From NCBI RefSeq assembly GCF_000003815.2, contig NC_049991.1:4016437-4080436 (forward strand): DNA of 64,000 bases. Direction: 5' to 3'. Source of the stretch: Branchiostoma floridae (Eukaryota; Chordata; Leptocardii; Amphioxiformes; Branchiostomatidae). Below the pieces are notes generated by a model. The model did not search any database and was not told the origin of the DNA. It saw only the letters and a program-made list of their open reading frames with translations. A program made the translations under genes and the position numbers. How positions within the stretch are numbered: the first letter of the stretch is position 1; each line of letters starts with the position of its first letter. Shown in pieces: positions 47,501 through 59,900 of this stretch.

Positions 47501-50500
47501 GGGGGGGGGGGGGGGGAACCCAGGTGGGCGAAGCCCCTCCGAAGCTCTTGCATTTTAGGCTATTGAGAAGGCTGCTTTTATCAGTTTTTTTAGGGCCATA
47601 TCTACGATAATCGTAGCAGTCACTTACTTCTCTTCAGCAGTTTGACTTTAGAATATTTCGGGTCAAAGCTTCAAAGACAACTAAAACCTCATAAACAACA
47701 AACTTTACTTAGCTCAACAGTATACAAAAATATTGTATGGGTTGCCATCCTTAGTTGAAGCGCTTATTCATAGCGCTAGTATCTTCGCTGCGCCGTTAGC
47801 CGCCGTGCGACTTTTGTTCACGGTCTGATATCCCTACGTCGCCGCCTCGCTGATATTCCCACGGACATTTTTCAAGAAAAATACCCAGCAAAAACGCTGT
47901 CCTGCGTCAAATTCTATTCTATAAAACATGTGGGACTCGGTGTTACAGTCTAAATATTTTGTAGAAGCACCGCTGTAGGAAAGAAGGTCCAAGCAATGTA
48001 AAACATCACGTAGCATGAAGTTCGCTGTCAACTGGCACACAGCACATGACTGTTTGAAACTCTAAGTCTAATCAACAGCCGTGTTTGATTGATAGCCGGC
48101 GGTCCTTTGATGAAGTCGGCGAAAGGTGCGTTAGTTAGAAAATCTGCGTTTAGTTTTGATACATAATTATAAGTTAGACAGTGGCGAGAATGATTATTTT
48201 CTCATCAATATTTCTCTTCAGAATTATTTGAACTTAGTTGTACATCTAAACAATTGGCTTACCTGTGCAATGTTTATATGATTAATGATCAGTGTACTGA
48301 AATCATGTGTAACGTATGGCTCCTAGTCAATAGATCAGCATTTTCTCTATAGTGACCACCCGTCTATAGTGGCCACATTTCCTAGTGCTGTTGTTGTTTG
48401 ACATAAACTTTGAACATTTAAATTGTAAGTAACTTTAAACTGCCAGAGTTTCAGCCCAATAAAACACTCTCAGCGCCAGGGTATGAACAGACTGACCAGA
48501 CAGACGAAAATAAATCCTCGAACAAGGTTCAATCGTATCTTCCGGGTCTGGCAGGAAGTTGTTAAACTAAAATAAGAATAGGCTCGATGGCTGATTGCAT
48601 ACAAAGTAAAACAGTTTAACAGTTTTACAGCTTGAAGAAAACAAACGCTCCTACAGTACCTGCACCTGCTTGATAACTATTAAATCGTATGCCCTACTTG
48701 AATAAAAAAAGTTCACTGCAATAATAAATGTACCCACATCACAAGGAGCTTATACTTTTTTAAACTTACACCTAGTTATCGTACTGAAAATTGTTAATGA
48801 CATTACATGAAGTCATTCAACAATTTTCAGTCATGATGAAAATTTTCTGAATGGAAGGTGTGATTATTGTCATTTTCTGAAAAATAGAAGCAAGCTCTGT
48901 TTTTACCTGGAATCAATTCACAATACCAGTCCACTTTGGGGGATAATGTACTGTTAAGAGGATGTTCCATTTTTGCGCAGGGGTGATTTGGAACAGTCCA
49001 ATGTTGCGTGGGAAGGGGTATGGCTGAAATATGCTGTATTTGCTCTTAAGCAAATGTCGGCCTTTCTAGTTTAGAAGATGTTTCAGTCACCGTCAGCCCT
49101 CCGCGGGGGCCGCGCGGGAGCCCCGGTAACCCGATACTCTGCGTTCGAATGGAAACTTTTCGGCCAAATTCGACCATCGTGAATCATCTCTAAGAGTTGT
49201 AACATGTATTTCCTTAATCTTAATTTCATAGGAATAAATGATGAACTACATAATAAGATACTTATTATGTTAATCCACAGCTGTTTTGTATAATTGATGT
49301 CACATATGTAACTGAGAAAGAGAGAAATGTCAATAGATATAATTATGCAAATGAAAGCATTTTTTGCCTTTAGAACTGCAGGCACCGATTTCTTTTGAAA
49401 CTTTATAGGAGAATAACTAAAAAACGTGTTGACGGATCGTCATGATTTTTGGTAATGTAATAATTGATGTCTGATCTAAGTCTTATATTAAGGAGAACGT
49501 GTTAAGGAAAAAATAACCTCCACAATTCCAAGGTTGTACTTATTATTGGCTGCATCTGACTCCATTACACCAATGCTGTACTTCTCTCCGGCAGCACCGT
49601 GAAGATGCAGATCCTCCTCGTCTAGGGGTATCCACTTGACCACGTGATCAGCTAGCTGTCTCCCAAGATCCTTTTGTTCGCTGAACGTTTCAGCGTGGAA
49701 ACCGGAAATTATTCGAGCACAGCAGTACTCGGCCAAGGCAGCAGCTGGACACAGTTTATGCCGGTCCTCGTCTGTAAGAAGTGTAGAAATACTTACGCTA
49801 CAATTATAACATCTTCATGAAACATATTGCCGGGTGTAGGCACATACAAATAGATAGATACTGTTGTAAATACTTTGTTGTATTTTTTTAAAAATGTATG
49901 TATTCATGTTGAACCTTGGAAGATTAGCCCGTAAGGGCTAAAAGGTTTCTTAATAAACAACAATAAACAACAACAATAGATGGCATGCGCAGGGAGATTC
50001 TTTTTTAGGAATAAATAAATCAAAGGTGAATATTTTTAACTTGTAAAAACGTTCTTGTCTAACTTGTTTAAAGATTCTTGTCTGGACCATGGTTGATACA
50101 TTTCCATACGTGTTTTGTTGTCTTACGGACTTTGACATGCATCTCGATGCCCATGCAAACGTAGAACCACGACCGCGCTTATAGCCATCACCTTTTCGTT
50201 AGAAACTTCTCCCATGTACGTGTGTTGGGGAGAGAGGCCTTAAAACTCGACAAGCACGCGGATATTTAGGCTAAAACTCGATGTTTTGCTTGCCGGGCGT
50301 GCGGTACGCCGCCATTTTAACACTGAAGACTGGTGATGTTCTGCCGCGCGGGCGGCTTTTTTTCCAACATGCCTCAATTTTTAATAAAAAAACTATCCGT
50401 ACCTGGCGAGGTATGACGTTTGTCGAGAGCACTGACGGGATTAAAGTTTTGGATGTTGTGATTTAGATGAACTAGAAAGGGATTTGTCGGGTTAGCGGCC

Positions 50501-51124
50501 GATTCCACTGGCCGGCGGGGGTGTTGGAGGGACGTCCCCTATGCCCGATGACCATACCATTTCCGGAGGAGCGTCCCCTAATTGAGGGAGAAACATCCCC
50601 TTTCCAAGAGGAGCGCCCCCTTGAAAGTCGAGGAGTGTCCTATTTTCTAGAGGAGTGTGCACATTCGCGAGGGATGTCCCCATTCGATTGGTCGGGGTGT
50701 ATTTGCAACGAGTCGTAACAAACATTATCATTTTCTTATCTGCACTTGCTGTTAGATTTTTTTAGCATAGCTTGAAGCTTTCTGGAAATACCCCTTTAAT
50801 GGTTCAAGCCAATACAGACAAATTGATGACGTCATTATTACGTCATATTACGTTATGATAGCGTTAGATTTTCTAAGCTTTCAATTTCGAAAACATATTT
50901 GACACCGTACGGTTTGCTTTATTCAGGAGTTTGAAAGTATTAGAAAGAAGCACATAATTACCTGCAAGTTCACGGATTTGATTAGCGAACCACAGAGTCA
51001 ACTTGTATGCAGTGGTGGTTACGATGGTTTGAAGCTCCACCTCCGCAACTAGAGCTTCGAGCGTGTCACTGCTGTCCTGCGCCCGCACAGCCCGGTGGCC
51101 GGTCACAATCGCTCGGTTATAGAA
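44566..51124 (-). CDS. Ankyrin/coiled-coil protein, exons 18-20 (unrecognised module)
   Basis: Exons 51124-50962, 49771-49518 and 44803-44566. I chose these splice sites because the phases match neighbours (0 in, 1, 0, 1 out): the acceptor CACTACACAG before FYNRAIV, the weak donor GAG|GTTATT at 49518, and the acceptor GATGACACAG before VSMRLGTEAF. The encoded stretch of about 218 residues (LADHVVKWIPLDEEDLHLHG, GAAGEKYSIGVMES, TPNHILSAGGLVTKHGDVY) is not ankyrin-like, is only partly helical, and is not a domain I know. The frame at 44803 stays open 100 bp upstream to an ATG at 44905, so an alternative is a separate gene starting there. The 4.7-kb intron between exons 19 and 20 holds satellite-like repeats. 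Confidence 0.6.
45820..46600. repeat. Satellite-like array, unit about 163 bp
   Basis: The block CCCTGTACCCTGGTATTACAA...GAGCTGAAATTTGACAGAGA...TTTTTGACCAAAAAAGGACAC recurs at 45981, 46144, 46307 and 46469 (period 162-163 bp), with a more diverged unit before. Open frames on the minus strand over this array are a by-product of the repeat. Confidence 0.9.
46466..47830. repeat. Tandem duplication of about 0.6-0.7 kb
   Basis: The order TTTGGTATAGATAGGCAT, CCAATCAGCGAAGAGGA, GGCTAATTAATATTCATAAG, GCATTTTAG and CGCTGCGC.GTTAG occurs once in 46466-47082 and again in 47083-47830. A G-run of about 15 lies at 47501-47516. Non-coding. Confidence 0.75.
50525..50690. repeat. Imperfect GAGGAGYGTCCCC repeats
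   Basis: Five or six diverged copies of a motif of about 30 bp (GAGGAGCGTCCCC, GAGGAGCGCCCCC, GAGGAGTGTCC, GAGGGATGTCCCC) in the intron between exons 18 and 19 of the ankyrin gene. Confidence 0.6.
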
Positions 51125-51314
51125 CTGTGTAGTGGACGAGTAAACTACGGTTAACAACGTTCTGAAAACATCACGCAATCTCCTTAAATCTATAATTATG
51201 TGTAAGCTAGTGGTTGTCACACTTTCAATATGATAGAATATAGAGAAACCAATGCCATTGTTAGGATATTTACGGATACCTTTCATGGTGTATTTTTGTG
51301 CAGTTTTTACTTAC

Positions 51315-54038
51315 TTTCATTAAGTCGTCGGATGAGAAGACCTTCAATGTGACGTCCCTTTTGTCGTTTCCTTTCAAAGCCTTTAGGTTTTTAAACTGAA
51401 ATATTTGGTTTTCAGCATCGCTTTGGTCTGATTTCTCACAGCAGACCTGGATTACGTAAAATATTGGGTATTACACACAAGGATTTTCCATTTTGGTTCG
51501 AAATAGCATGCGTATCACACCTTATTCAGACTCATGTATTCTTATTCGAACCACATTTAAGCACTGAATATCTGTCGTTTGAAAGTCAAACTACTAGTAG
51601 GTATACCAGTTAGACGCAAATAAGAATTCAACCGATTAATTCATGTTGTGTTTTGTTCTATACAAAACACAGCTCAATATGATTATCAACAACTGTGCCG
51701 TCGCAGAAGTTTACCGTCTACGAGAGAACAGCAAAAATAGAGACATAGCAAAGAGTAATTTTACCCGCCAATTCAAGAAGAACTGATCCAGGGTGTTAAG
51801 GACTGTTTTGAAGAAGAATAAGAAATTGGCATTTTCCTGCTGCTCAAAGCCCAGCAACATGTCATGGCTCTTTGACAGAACGTCTTGTCTTTTGGTCAGC
51901 AGCTCCTGATATAAACCTAATACATTCATCTGTAGCAAAAAAAATAATAAGATTCATTCATACATTTCATGACAAATGGACAATCAGATATCTTGGACTA
52001 AATACGTTTAGACGTTAACAAAGATGTAATAACATTAGCGACAAAGAATTATTTTGTAGGACCAATTTTTCCATCTATTGGTAAACATCAAATGAATAAA
52101 CTACTAAGCCTATCAAACTCATTCCATCAAAACAGGAAAGATTTCAAGAAATTACAAGTTAAAGATGTTTGATACAATCTTATTTGAGTAGTACTCCATG
52201 TTTATGTTATATATGTCACCTTTTGTTTTAAAGATTCTTTCCCATTCGATAGCCCGGTCATTGTGGCTAGATCCTCGCTCTTTTTCGTTTGGTCAGTATA
52301 GTATGTTAGATCTTCGTGAATTTTCTTCATTTCCGAGTCAAGCCTGCTGCGTGTAGTGTTTATGTCTCTGAGTTGCTGGCTCAGCGTTTGCTTTTCCTTC
52401 TTTGTATCCTGACGAATAGAGCCTATGTCCTTTCTCATGGACATGGATAGGCTGTCTGTGTCTCCTTTTACCTAGACAAAATGGTATATAACATATAGAA
52501 TTTAAACAAATCACTCAAATTCACAAATTTAAAGAAATCTTTACAAGCATGTAATACATAAAGTTGCAAGTTGTTGTGGGCCTTGTGGGAATCTAATACG
52601 AGTCAGATACCACAAAATGATAAGAGTTTTTGTATGTAAAATTGCAGGTAACACAAAAATATGACATTCCAAGATTTCATTCAATCACAGTACCGTTCTG
52701 ATATTCTTGAACAGATCCAGTTATACTGTCCGTTCTTGATTTAAACCCACAGAAAACAAAATTGAATTTCCATGATGACGACACAGTTTACATGACAGCC
52801 GCCAGCTCGAAACCTACTAGTAAAAGCATGGCGGGCGAAAATGTTGAAAAACAAATATTGCTCGGTCATCGTGGTTGCATACAGTTGTAATTGAATATGG
52901 TGTTTGCTTTAATTGCTTTTGAAAACAACATGTCTCGTTAGCCGCGGTGGTAGGTTTCTAAACGTCTAGATATTCCATAAAGTCATCGTAAATTGAAATA
53001 ATTACTTGGTGAAAGAATCAAGAACTGGAATGATGAATTTCATGTACGATAACGTTAGATGATTATGCGTTTTGTACAAATGTCTGTATTCATTGAATAA
53101 TGAGGATTGTTATTGTTGCATATAATTAGAAAATTTGCATTTTGGTGCCAAAAGCACTTTAAACAAGAAAATGGTTGTTATTCATACCTTGCTTCTCACA
53201 CTTTCGAGGCTCTTTCCGAATTCCTCCACGCTGTCGACGTTAGCTATCTGTTTCACCAAGTCTCCTAGGAAGCCGTCCAGGACCCTCTGGTAGTCTTCGG
53301 ATCCTTCTAGCTTTCTTGCTGTAAGACAGATCAATCATTGGTATGTCTATAGTTGTTTTTTTCTATTAATCTATTTGTTAATTCTTAACAGAGTTTCAGC
53401 CATATAAAATGCTATCAATGCCAGGGTTGGCCGCTGACCGCCAAAAATAAACCCCCGAACAAAGCAGACGTCCCTAGCTCCCGGGGTTCGTGCGCTACAC
53501 GCGCGCAAAGCTACTACTTTGTTGAGCTAAGGACATGTATACTATGTTTGCCAGATATATCAGGGCATGGCAGTTTAAGGGTTAGGGGTCGTTCCTTCAT
53601 TTTTTTTCTGGTTGCAAACTATCAGAGACAGCTTTATGATTCCGGCTATATTTGTCGCGTCGTACAATTTTTTGGTGTTTCAGCAGATCAGCTTTGCTTT
53701 TTTTTTATTTTGAAAAAAAAAATCATATCTATCTTTGCTGAACGAAAGCTAACATTTTCTTATTTCTAAAAATTAGCGTGATGATGATATATGGATGGTG
53801 GTTTTGCTTTGTGTATAAGTAGTACCTGAATTATCCGTTTCCATCTCTTTCAGGTGTTTGTCCAGCTTTCTGATTATCTCAATGGCATCTAGTAGCCATG
53901 CAACATCCAGCATCTTTTTACACCAATCCAGCTTCATGCTTCGACTCTGGTAGGTCTCTTTGATGAAGTCATCAATCACGTCCATCTTCGCGCCCTTCAC
54001 AGCCTTTAGAAGATCGTCTAAAGTGTGGCTAGGTTTAT
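51315..54038 (-). CDS. Ankyrin/coiled-coil protein, exons 13-17
   Basis: Exons 54038-53826, 53318-53188, 52471-52220, 51929-51765 and 51446-51315 join in phases 1, 1, 0, 0 and 0. No ankyrin repeats remain here. Exon 13 carries a helical, hydrophobic-patterned segment (DWCKKMLDVAWLLDAIEIIR). Exon 15 is a strong coiled coil (IRQDTKKEKQTLSQQLRDIN, then SEMKKIHEDLTYYTDQTKK). Exon 16 is helical with aromatic clusters (NANFLFFFKTVLNTLDQFFL). All exons have canonical AG and GT borders. The segment probably mediates self-association downstream of the ankyrin platform; this is inference from composition. Confidence 0.75.
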
Positions 54039-54279
54039 CTTAAGAAAGAGATACGGGAAAAGGTTGGTGGATGACATTCTGGCCTACAGTTTGTGTATCT
54101 ATGGTGTTTAACAAAACAATCCAATGTGCATCTACAACAGTTACTGCAATTGGACTTTGAGGACGTAAAGATCTACGTGACAAATGTACAGGCATCGATG
54201 TGCGAGCTTTACGTCGAATACAAGTCATTGCCAGAGTCTCAATATAAGTGTGCTTATACTTGGTGTGGTTGATACTCAC

Positions 54280-55791
54280 CTGTTTTTGCTTCTTCGGGAT
54301 CGGGCTTTTTGCCGGTTTTGACGTAACTTGCAACTAAATCATATCCTGCCTTCCTTGCCGCATCAGCCACTGTCGTACCCTCCCCATTCACAACATTCCT
54401 GTTCACGTTGCAGCGCTCGATCAAGAACTCTACCGCGGGAAAATCCCCGTTGGCAGCAGCCAGCGTCAGCGGGTAGTCGCCGTTTCTGTTAGGGTGACTC
54501 ATGGGAATGTTGCTCTTGTAGAGAAGACGAAGCGCCTTAAAATCATGACACTTAACGGCCAGAGTGGCGGCGGTTTCCTCTTCCTTGCAAAATTTGGCTT
54601 CCTTCAAGCTGGCTCCAGAAATCTTAAGCAACTTGACAAGTGTGTCCGTGTCTCCAGCCTTAAGACAATCCTCAAAGCGAAGGTGAACCATGTGTTTAAG
54701 ATACTCGACCATGTCCTCATTCCCCAGCTTTTGTGCTTGCTGGATTATAGTGGGCTTCCCTGCGTTGCTGTGGATAACTGGGGCTCCTCTGCTCAGAAGG
54801 TAGTGCACCAGGCGTAGGTTTCCTGTCCTGACAGCAAGGCTGACTGGGGTATCACCGAAGCAATTTGCAGCGGTAAAATCTGCACCTTCAGCGTGAAGCC
54901 TCTTCACTCCTTCCAAATCCACAGCACGAATTGCTGACCTCAAATGCTGATCCTTGATCTTGGACTTGAGAAATTTCTCCATGTCAATCATGTTGTAACG
55001 GGAAGCCACTTCGACCAATGAGGTACCATTTTGATCACGCCCACCGGGATCGGATCCATTCTCTACTAACCACTTTGCAATGTTACTGTTCCGTTCGTGC
55101 AAGGCTAGGGACAAATTAGGCTCTTTGCTACCCGATATCTCCACCAATCCTCCAAGATGTTTGAATTTCTTACACATGTCTAAGTCGTTACTGGTAACCG
55201 CCTGATTGATTTGCAGGCTGTAATGACCTATCATGTACTTCACAACATTCTTGTGTCCCTTTGCTTTGGCCAGGGTAAGGATGGTTTGACCATTACTATC
55301 CTTGATAAACAAAGCGCATATGTTGTCTTTGCTGTCTTGGTCGACCTGGGTAAGGTACTCGATTATGTCTGGCTTGTCCTGGGACCGGGCAGCAAGCCCT
55401 ACAAGACCATGAGGGTCTTCCTGGTTACACTGATTAATGGTTCCACCACCCTCGTGGCATTTTTGCACGTCTTCTCGTGTCCCACTCTTAACAGCTCTAC
55501 GCAACTCCTCGTCTTCCAAACATTTATCTCTCCTCAGCGATTTATTGTAATGCTGATGACTACCGCCATGGAGACAAGAGTCGCAGTTTTTGTTGTGTTC
55601 TGTAAGCCATGGTCTTTCGTCAACGGATACTTCGGCTCGAGAAGGGTAATCAGTTTCCGTGTGTATATCAGGATCTTTGTTTCCTTCCTCGTTGTATTTA
55701 CCGCACACCTTGTCATACTCAAGGTTCTCCAAGATAGTTGAGATTTGATGGTCATCCTTGAGAACCCTGCGTGCGATTGTACGTGCAGTAT
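54280..55791 (-). CDS. Ankyrin/coiled-coil protein, large exon 12
   Basis: A 1,512-bp exon, phase 1 at both ends, between acceptor TTATTCAG and donor ACAG|GTGAGT. Its first 100 residues are a linker that includes a Cys/His cluster (HNKNCDSCLHGGSHQHYNK). The rest is a run of about eleven ankyrin-type repeats, many degenerate; the clearest are GDTPVSLAVRTGNLRLVHYL and NGDYPLTLAAANGDFPAVEF. The start DTARTIARRV continues the ankyrin helix begun in exon 11. That one exon holds so many repeats while upstream ones hold one each suggests local intron loss or repeat growth. Ankyrin repeats bind proteins; the partner is unknown. Confidence 0.9.
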
Positions 55792-56034
55792 CTGAATAAT
55801 GATGGAACAACGACAGATATAATTATCATCACAGAGCCATATGATGTTTACCAACCAGAAAACCAGCTCCATTTTACTATTGCCATATGTCATAATTATT
55901 AAAATTTACTAAATTTAATTACATTCTTAATTACATCACGCACTGTACTGTTACCATTACATGGGAGGGCGCTGTTTAATATGTAAGGAGCTTATATCTA
56001 CCTATCTATTTATCTACCTATCTGTCTATCTATC

Positions 56035-56061
56035 TATATGTGTCTGTCTCCCTCTCTCTCT

Positions 56062-56124
<63 letters not shown>

Positions 56125-56138
56125 CATATATATATGAA
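56035..56138. repeat. (CT)n(TA)n compound microsatellite
   Basis: CTCTCT with some TTT, then a TA run ending ACATATATATATG, in the intron between exons 11 and 12 of the ankyrin gene. Confidence 0.95.
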
Positions 56139-56479
56139 AAGTAAAATATAGATTTATCAAATACTTTGAAACCAATGTAGATAATTATAAGTTCTGTAAC
56201 TCATCAATACATAAATGAAAGCTAGGCGTCTACTAGTGGGTAAAAAGATTTCGTTCGCTCGGCAGTTTATTCGGTCGTTATAGGAATTGACCTTTTCTTA
56301 AAACATCGCACAAGGTTCAACAAAATTCAACAACTCTATGTTATTACTTTGGAATCAAAATTGTCAGATAATTGCTATTTTATTTTTTCGTTAATTTCGG
56401 CATAACTTTAACCACTAAAATGCTCTATTATGTATCGTATATGTTCTGATGATCTTTAATTAAGGGTTAATGACCGGCC

Positions 56480-56625
56480 CCGAAGTGCCGGTGTCGATTC
56501 ATTCTGACCAATGAAAAGGGTCGATGCACACCGGCAGGCCGAAATCTATGTCTTACGTCGTCATAACCCACGTGGAACGGCGCTTTCTGATTGGTCCGCG
56601 GCGCCTGGCTATATGATAATAAGTT
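56480..56625. repeat. Dispersed repeat, copy 2 (inverted)
   Basis: TCGATTCATTCTGACCAATG...CCACGTGGAACGG...CTGATTGGTCCGCGGCGCC is the reverse of the repeat at 31158-31310. Confidence 0.6.
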
Positions 56626-56962
56626 TTGAAATACGTGAAGCCACAGCAAGTAAATTCTTTGGATGAAATACCACCCACATTGATTTTCGCTTGGTACTTT
56701 GCCTGGTGTCGAAAAATCATTTTCTTTGGTGTGGTGGTCATCATGATGAGAAAATACCGAAACTCGGGATATTTTTTGTGCAGTAGCCATGAGGGTAGTG
56801 AAGTCGAATCGACTAGTGTAATAGACTTGTGTGTAGCACTTTGGAAATCAGGTTTTTTGCCCGTCATGTTTTTTTGTTCTCTCGCATTTGATTGTCAGTC
56901 TGTACGTCATGACATTTATAAAATGTAATTGCTGTGACCTACGAATAAATCACACTTCATAC

Positions 56963-59900
56963 CGCCAGCCTGGTTCACCACAGTCTCATCTGCACCATGG
57001 AGAAGGAGAAACCGAACCATCGGAACACTTTCACGTTCTGTTGCGGTCATTAATGGTGTAAAACCTAAAACACAAAGAGTACGCACATGATTGTATTTAA
57101 TTGATCATGTTAGAATGGACACCATGCTATTGAAATTCCAATGTAATAAACAAAGTGTTGAGTCACATGCTATTCACCTGTAAACGTATTCTAAAATGTT
57201 TTAAAATTTATCATATGTTAACATATAACATCGTAGTCTATAAAGACGCAGTGGTATCTATATTTTAAAGGAAATGAAGACATTTTGTTCTCTGTGCAGA
57301 AAGGTTTACGAACTGTTGTATCATTTATGTTCACCTAACTTAAACTTTCGACAGAACTGTAAAACGTTAATATATATACCATAATAATGATTGTAATGTA
57401 AAAATACTAACAATAACCGAGACTCTATTCCATTGTATGAAGAGTGAAGTGAAGGAAATGTTTTAGAGATGCTGCTTGGACACACGAAGACAGACAGTAA
57501 TACGAGCTGACTTACCAGCATTGTCTTGCACGTTGATACCCGCACCAAATGTGTGAAGCAGGGTTAGGATTTCCAGGGTGCTTCTGTGACATGCCAGGTG
57601 AAGAGGAGTGTTTCCGTGGGCGTCCTTTCCTTCCAGGTCTGATCCGAATTGATGCAGCATCTCTATCATTTTGCCATCACCTGTATATAAAATTGATATA
57701 GAGACCACACAAAATCATTCTAAATACTAAGTGACAGAATAAAAGATTAAGAAAAAAAGAAATATTTGTTTGTATCACCAACTCGTCTAAAGGCCTAACG
57801 CTCTTTTTGTCCACGTTTTCTCTAGTTCTTAGTTTAACAGCTGGGCATACAGTTATCACCTGCAAGGATTCTGAATCGCAGGCTGCCATTCGGCACTAAA
57901 TAAGGTGACCTTGATACGACAGGCTATTGAACTGGCCATTAAACTGCATGGTTTTGAGCCACTCACATTGGGAAGAACCCCTTCTCTTTTTAATAAGTTG
58001 GTTTTTCTTGAAGTGTGGCTATCCTCGAACAGGGGACCTCCAGTTCCATCGGAAGGATCTAACCGAAGCTAGGTACCCATTAACACATACATGAGTGAAG
58101 TGAGTAAAGTCGTGAAAAGTGCCTCTCGTAGAGGCACAGGATCGGTGACATCCTGGGATTCTAACCCAGGACCTCTTTGTCCTGAGCCAGAGACACCCAA
58201 CGATCTCTTTACAAGTTATCTGTGAAACATCAGAGTAATAAATTGAATCACAAGTTTTATTGGTTTCAGGTACCTTACGTATCCGAACCCAGAACCTTTA
58301 GATTCTAAACCAACCCTATCCACAAGATTGTAAGATTGACTGAAACAGGTCAACGTCAAATCAGGACACATAGTTGTGGAAAACTGATGGATTAAAATTC
58401 AGTAATTCTACGCACCGTGTTTAACAGCTCTGTGTAGAGGGCACCATCCCTCCATGTCATTCTCATCAGGATCAGTAGGGGTGAATTCCACATTCAGATC
58501 CGCACCTAAGTCATTTAATTCTTTGATCCTCTCAGTATCCTTTTCATCTATCGCTGTCCAAACGCAATTGTTCACTTCGTTTTGGAGAGGACGAGCCGCT
58601 TCTGGACGATTGTTTTCTGTAATGTAAAGGATATCAATTGTGTTCTGAGATCACATATTACTTCGTCGACAAATTTGTCTCATGTGTACTGATTTCAATA
58701 ATGGTTTCCGTCATTATGATAATTTCAATCTAACTTGTATGTACAACTAATTTGTAATACATACCGTTGACTATTAAGGTATTACAAAAGGCCTCATTAT
58801 CATGATTCACATCCATTGCTGACATGATAGGAGGCCCTTAATCCATAAACTATGTGCTCACATGCACGAACAATCTAATGCACCATCTATCATGTCACTA
58901 GGAAATACCTCAAAAGTGTATGTAAGGTAACCAAAATGTAATAGTTACTGCAATGTTGTCAAATCTTTGTTTCCAGATGGCACAGACCTAAAATCGCATT
59001 ATGTTGCATTACTGCAGTTTATTGTGGAAGGGAACGCCCTGTCATACCTGTTGCAAACTGCATCATCGTTTTTAGGTAGCTCGGATGTTGTTCTCTGTGG
59101 CTGAGAAGACATTTGATGACATCATGATCACGTGACAAAACGGCAGCCTCGAGTGCACCGGTCCCTTGTTCGTTGATAAGTTCCAGGTTCGCACTGTAAG
59201 AGCTGATTAGAATCTCGATGACCTCCACCGAACAGCCACATTGCACCGCTAGGATTAGTGGGCTGTTTCCTGTGCAAAACAAATCGCAAACATATCTAAA
59301 AATTCGGCTTAACATATGAACCTTTAGGCTAGTCTTTATTTCTTTGTAATCGGAAGTTGAGGATGTTTGTCATTATGATTTCTATCAACACAGTTGAACA
59401 GATGATGGCTCGTATACAATCAAGAAACATACAACAATGTTTTATGATAAATTGAGTATAATCCTCTATATGCTGGCAGACTACACATGCACATCGGTTT
59501 GGGGTGGTCATGGTTCCCAATTGGTCAAGTACACATAACCAATGCAAAGACGCTTGTAAGGAAAAAAGTTCAGTTATGACTACAACCGCCTTATGCTGTA
59601 ATGTGTATACCTCTACTATGGAAACGTGTTACATGTATCAGGTCGTTTCTAAAGTAGAAAGCAATTCATCATCGAGTTTTTTGCCGGTGCGTCAGCACCG
59701 GCTTTGAGACAGGAGAAGTGGGTGCATGGATCCATGGATGGATGCATGGATCGGTCACTTTAAACAAATAGCCCTTCTATACGTGCATTGCGTAATCAAG
59801 CCAGCATGGCCGAGCGGACTAACGCAGGGTACCTATCTTCCGCAGATCGCAGGTTCGAACCCCACTTGCTCAATTGTTTTTTTTCTTTGTTAGACAAATC

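Noticed and set aside
59799-59875. Functional tRNA gene
   Set aside because: The box elements are present, but acceptor and T stems do not pair, so it is listed only as a tRNA-like repeat.
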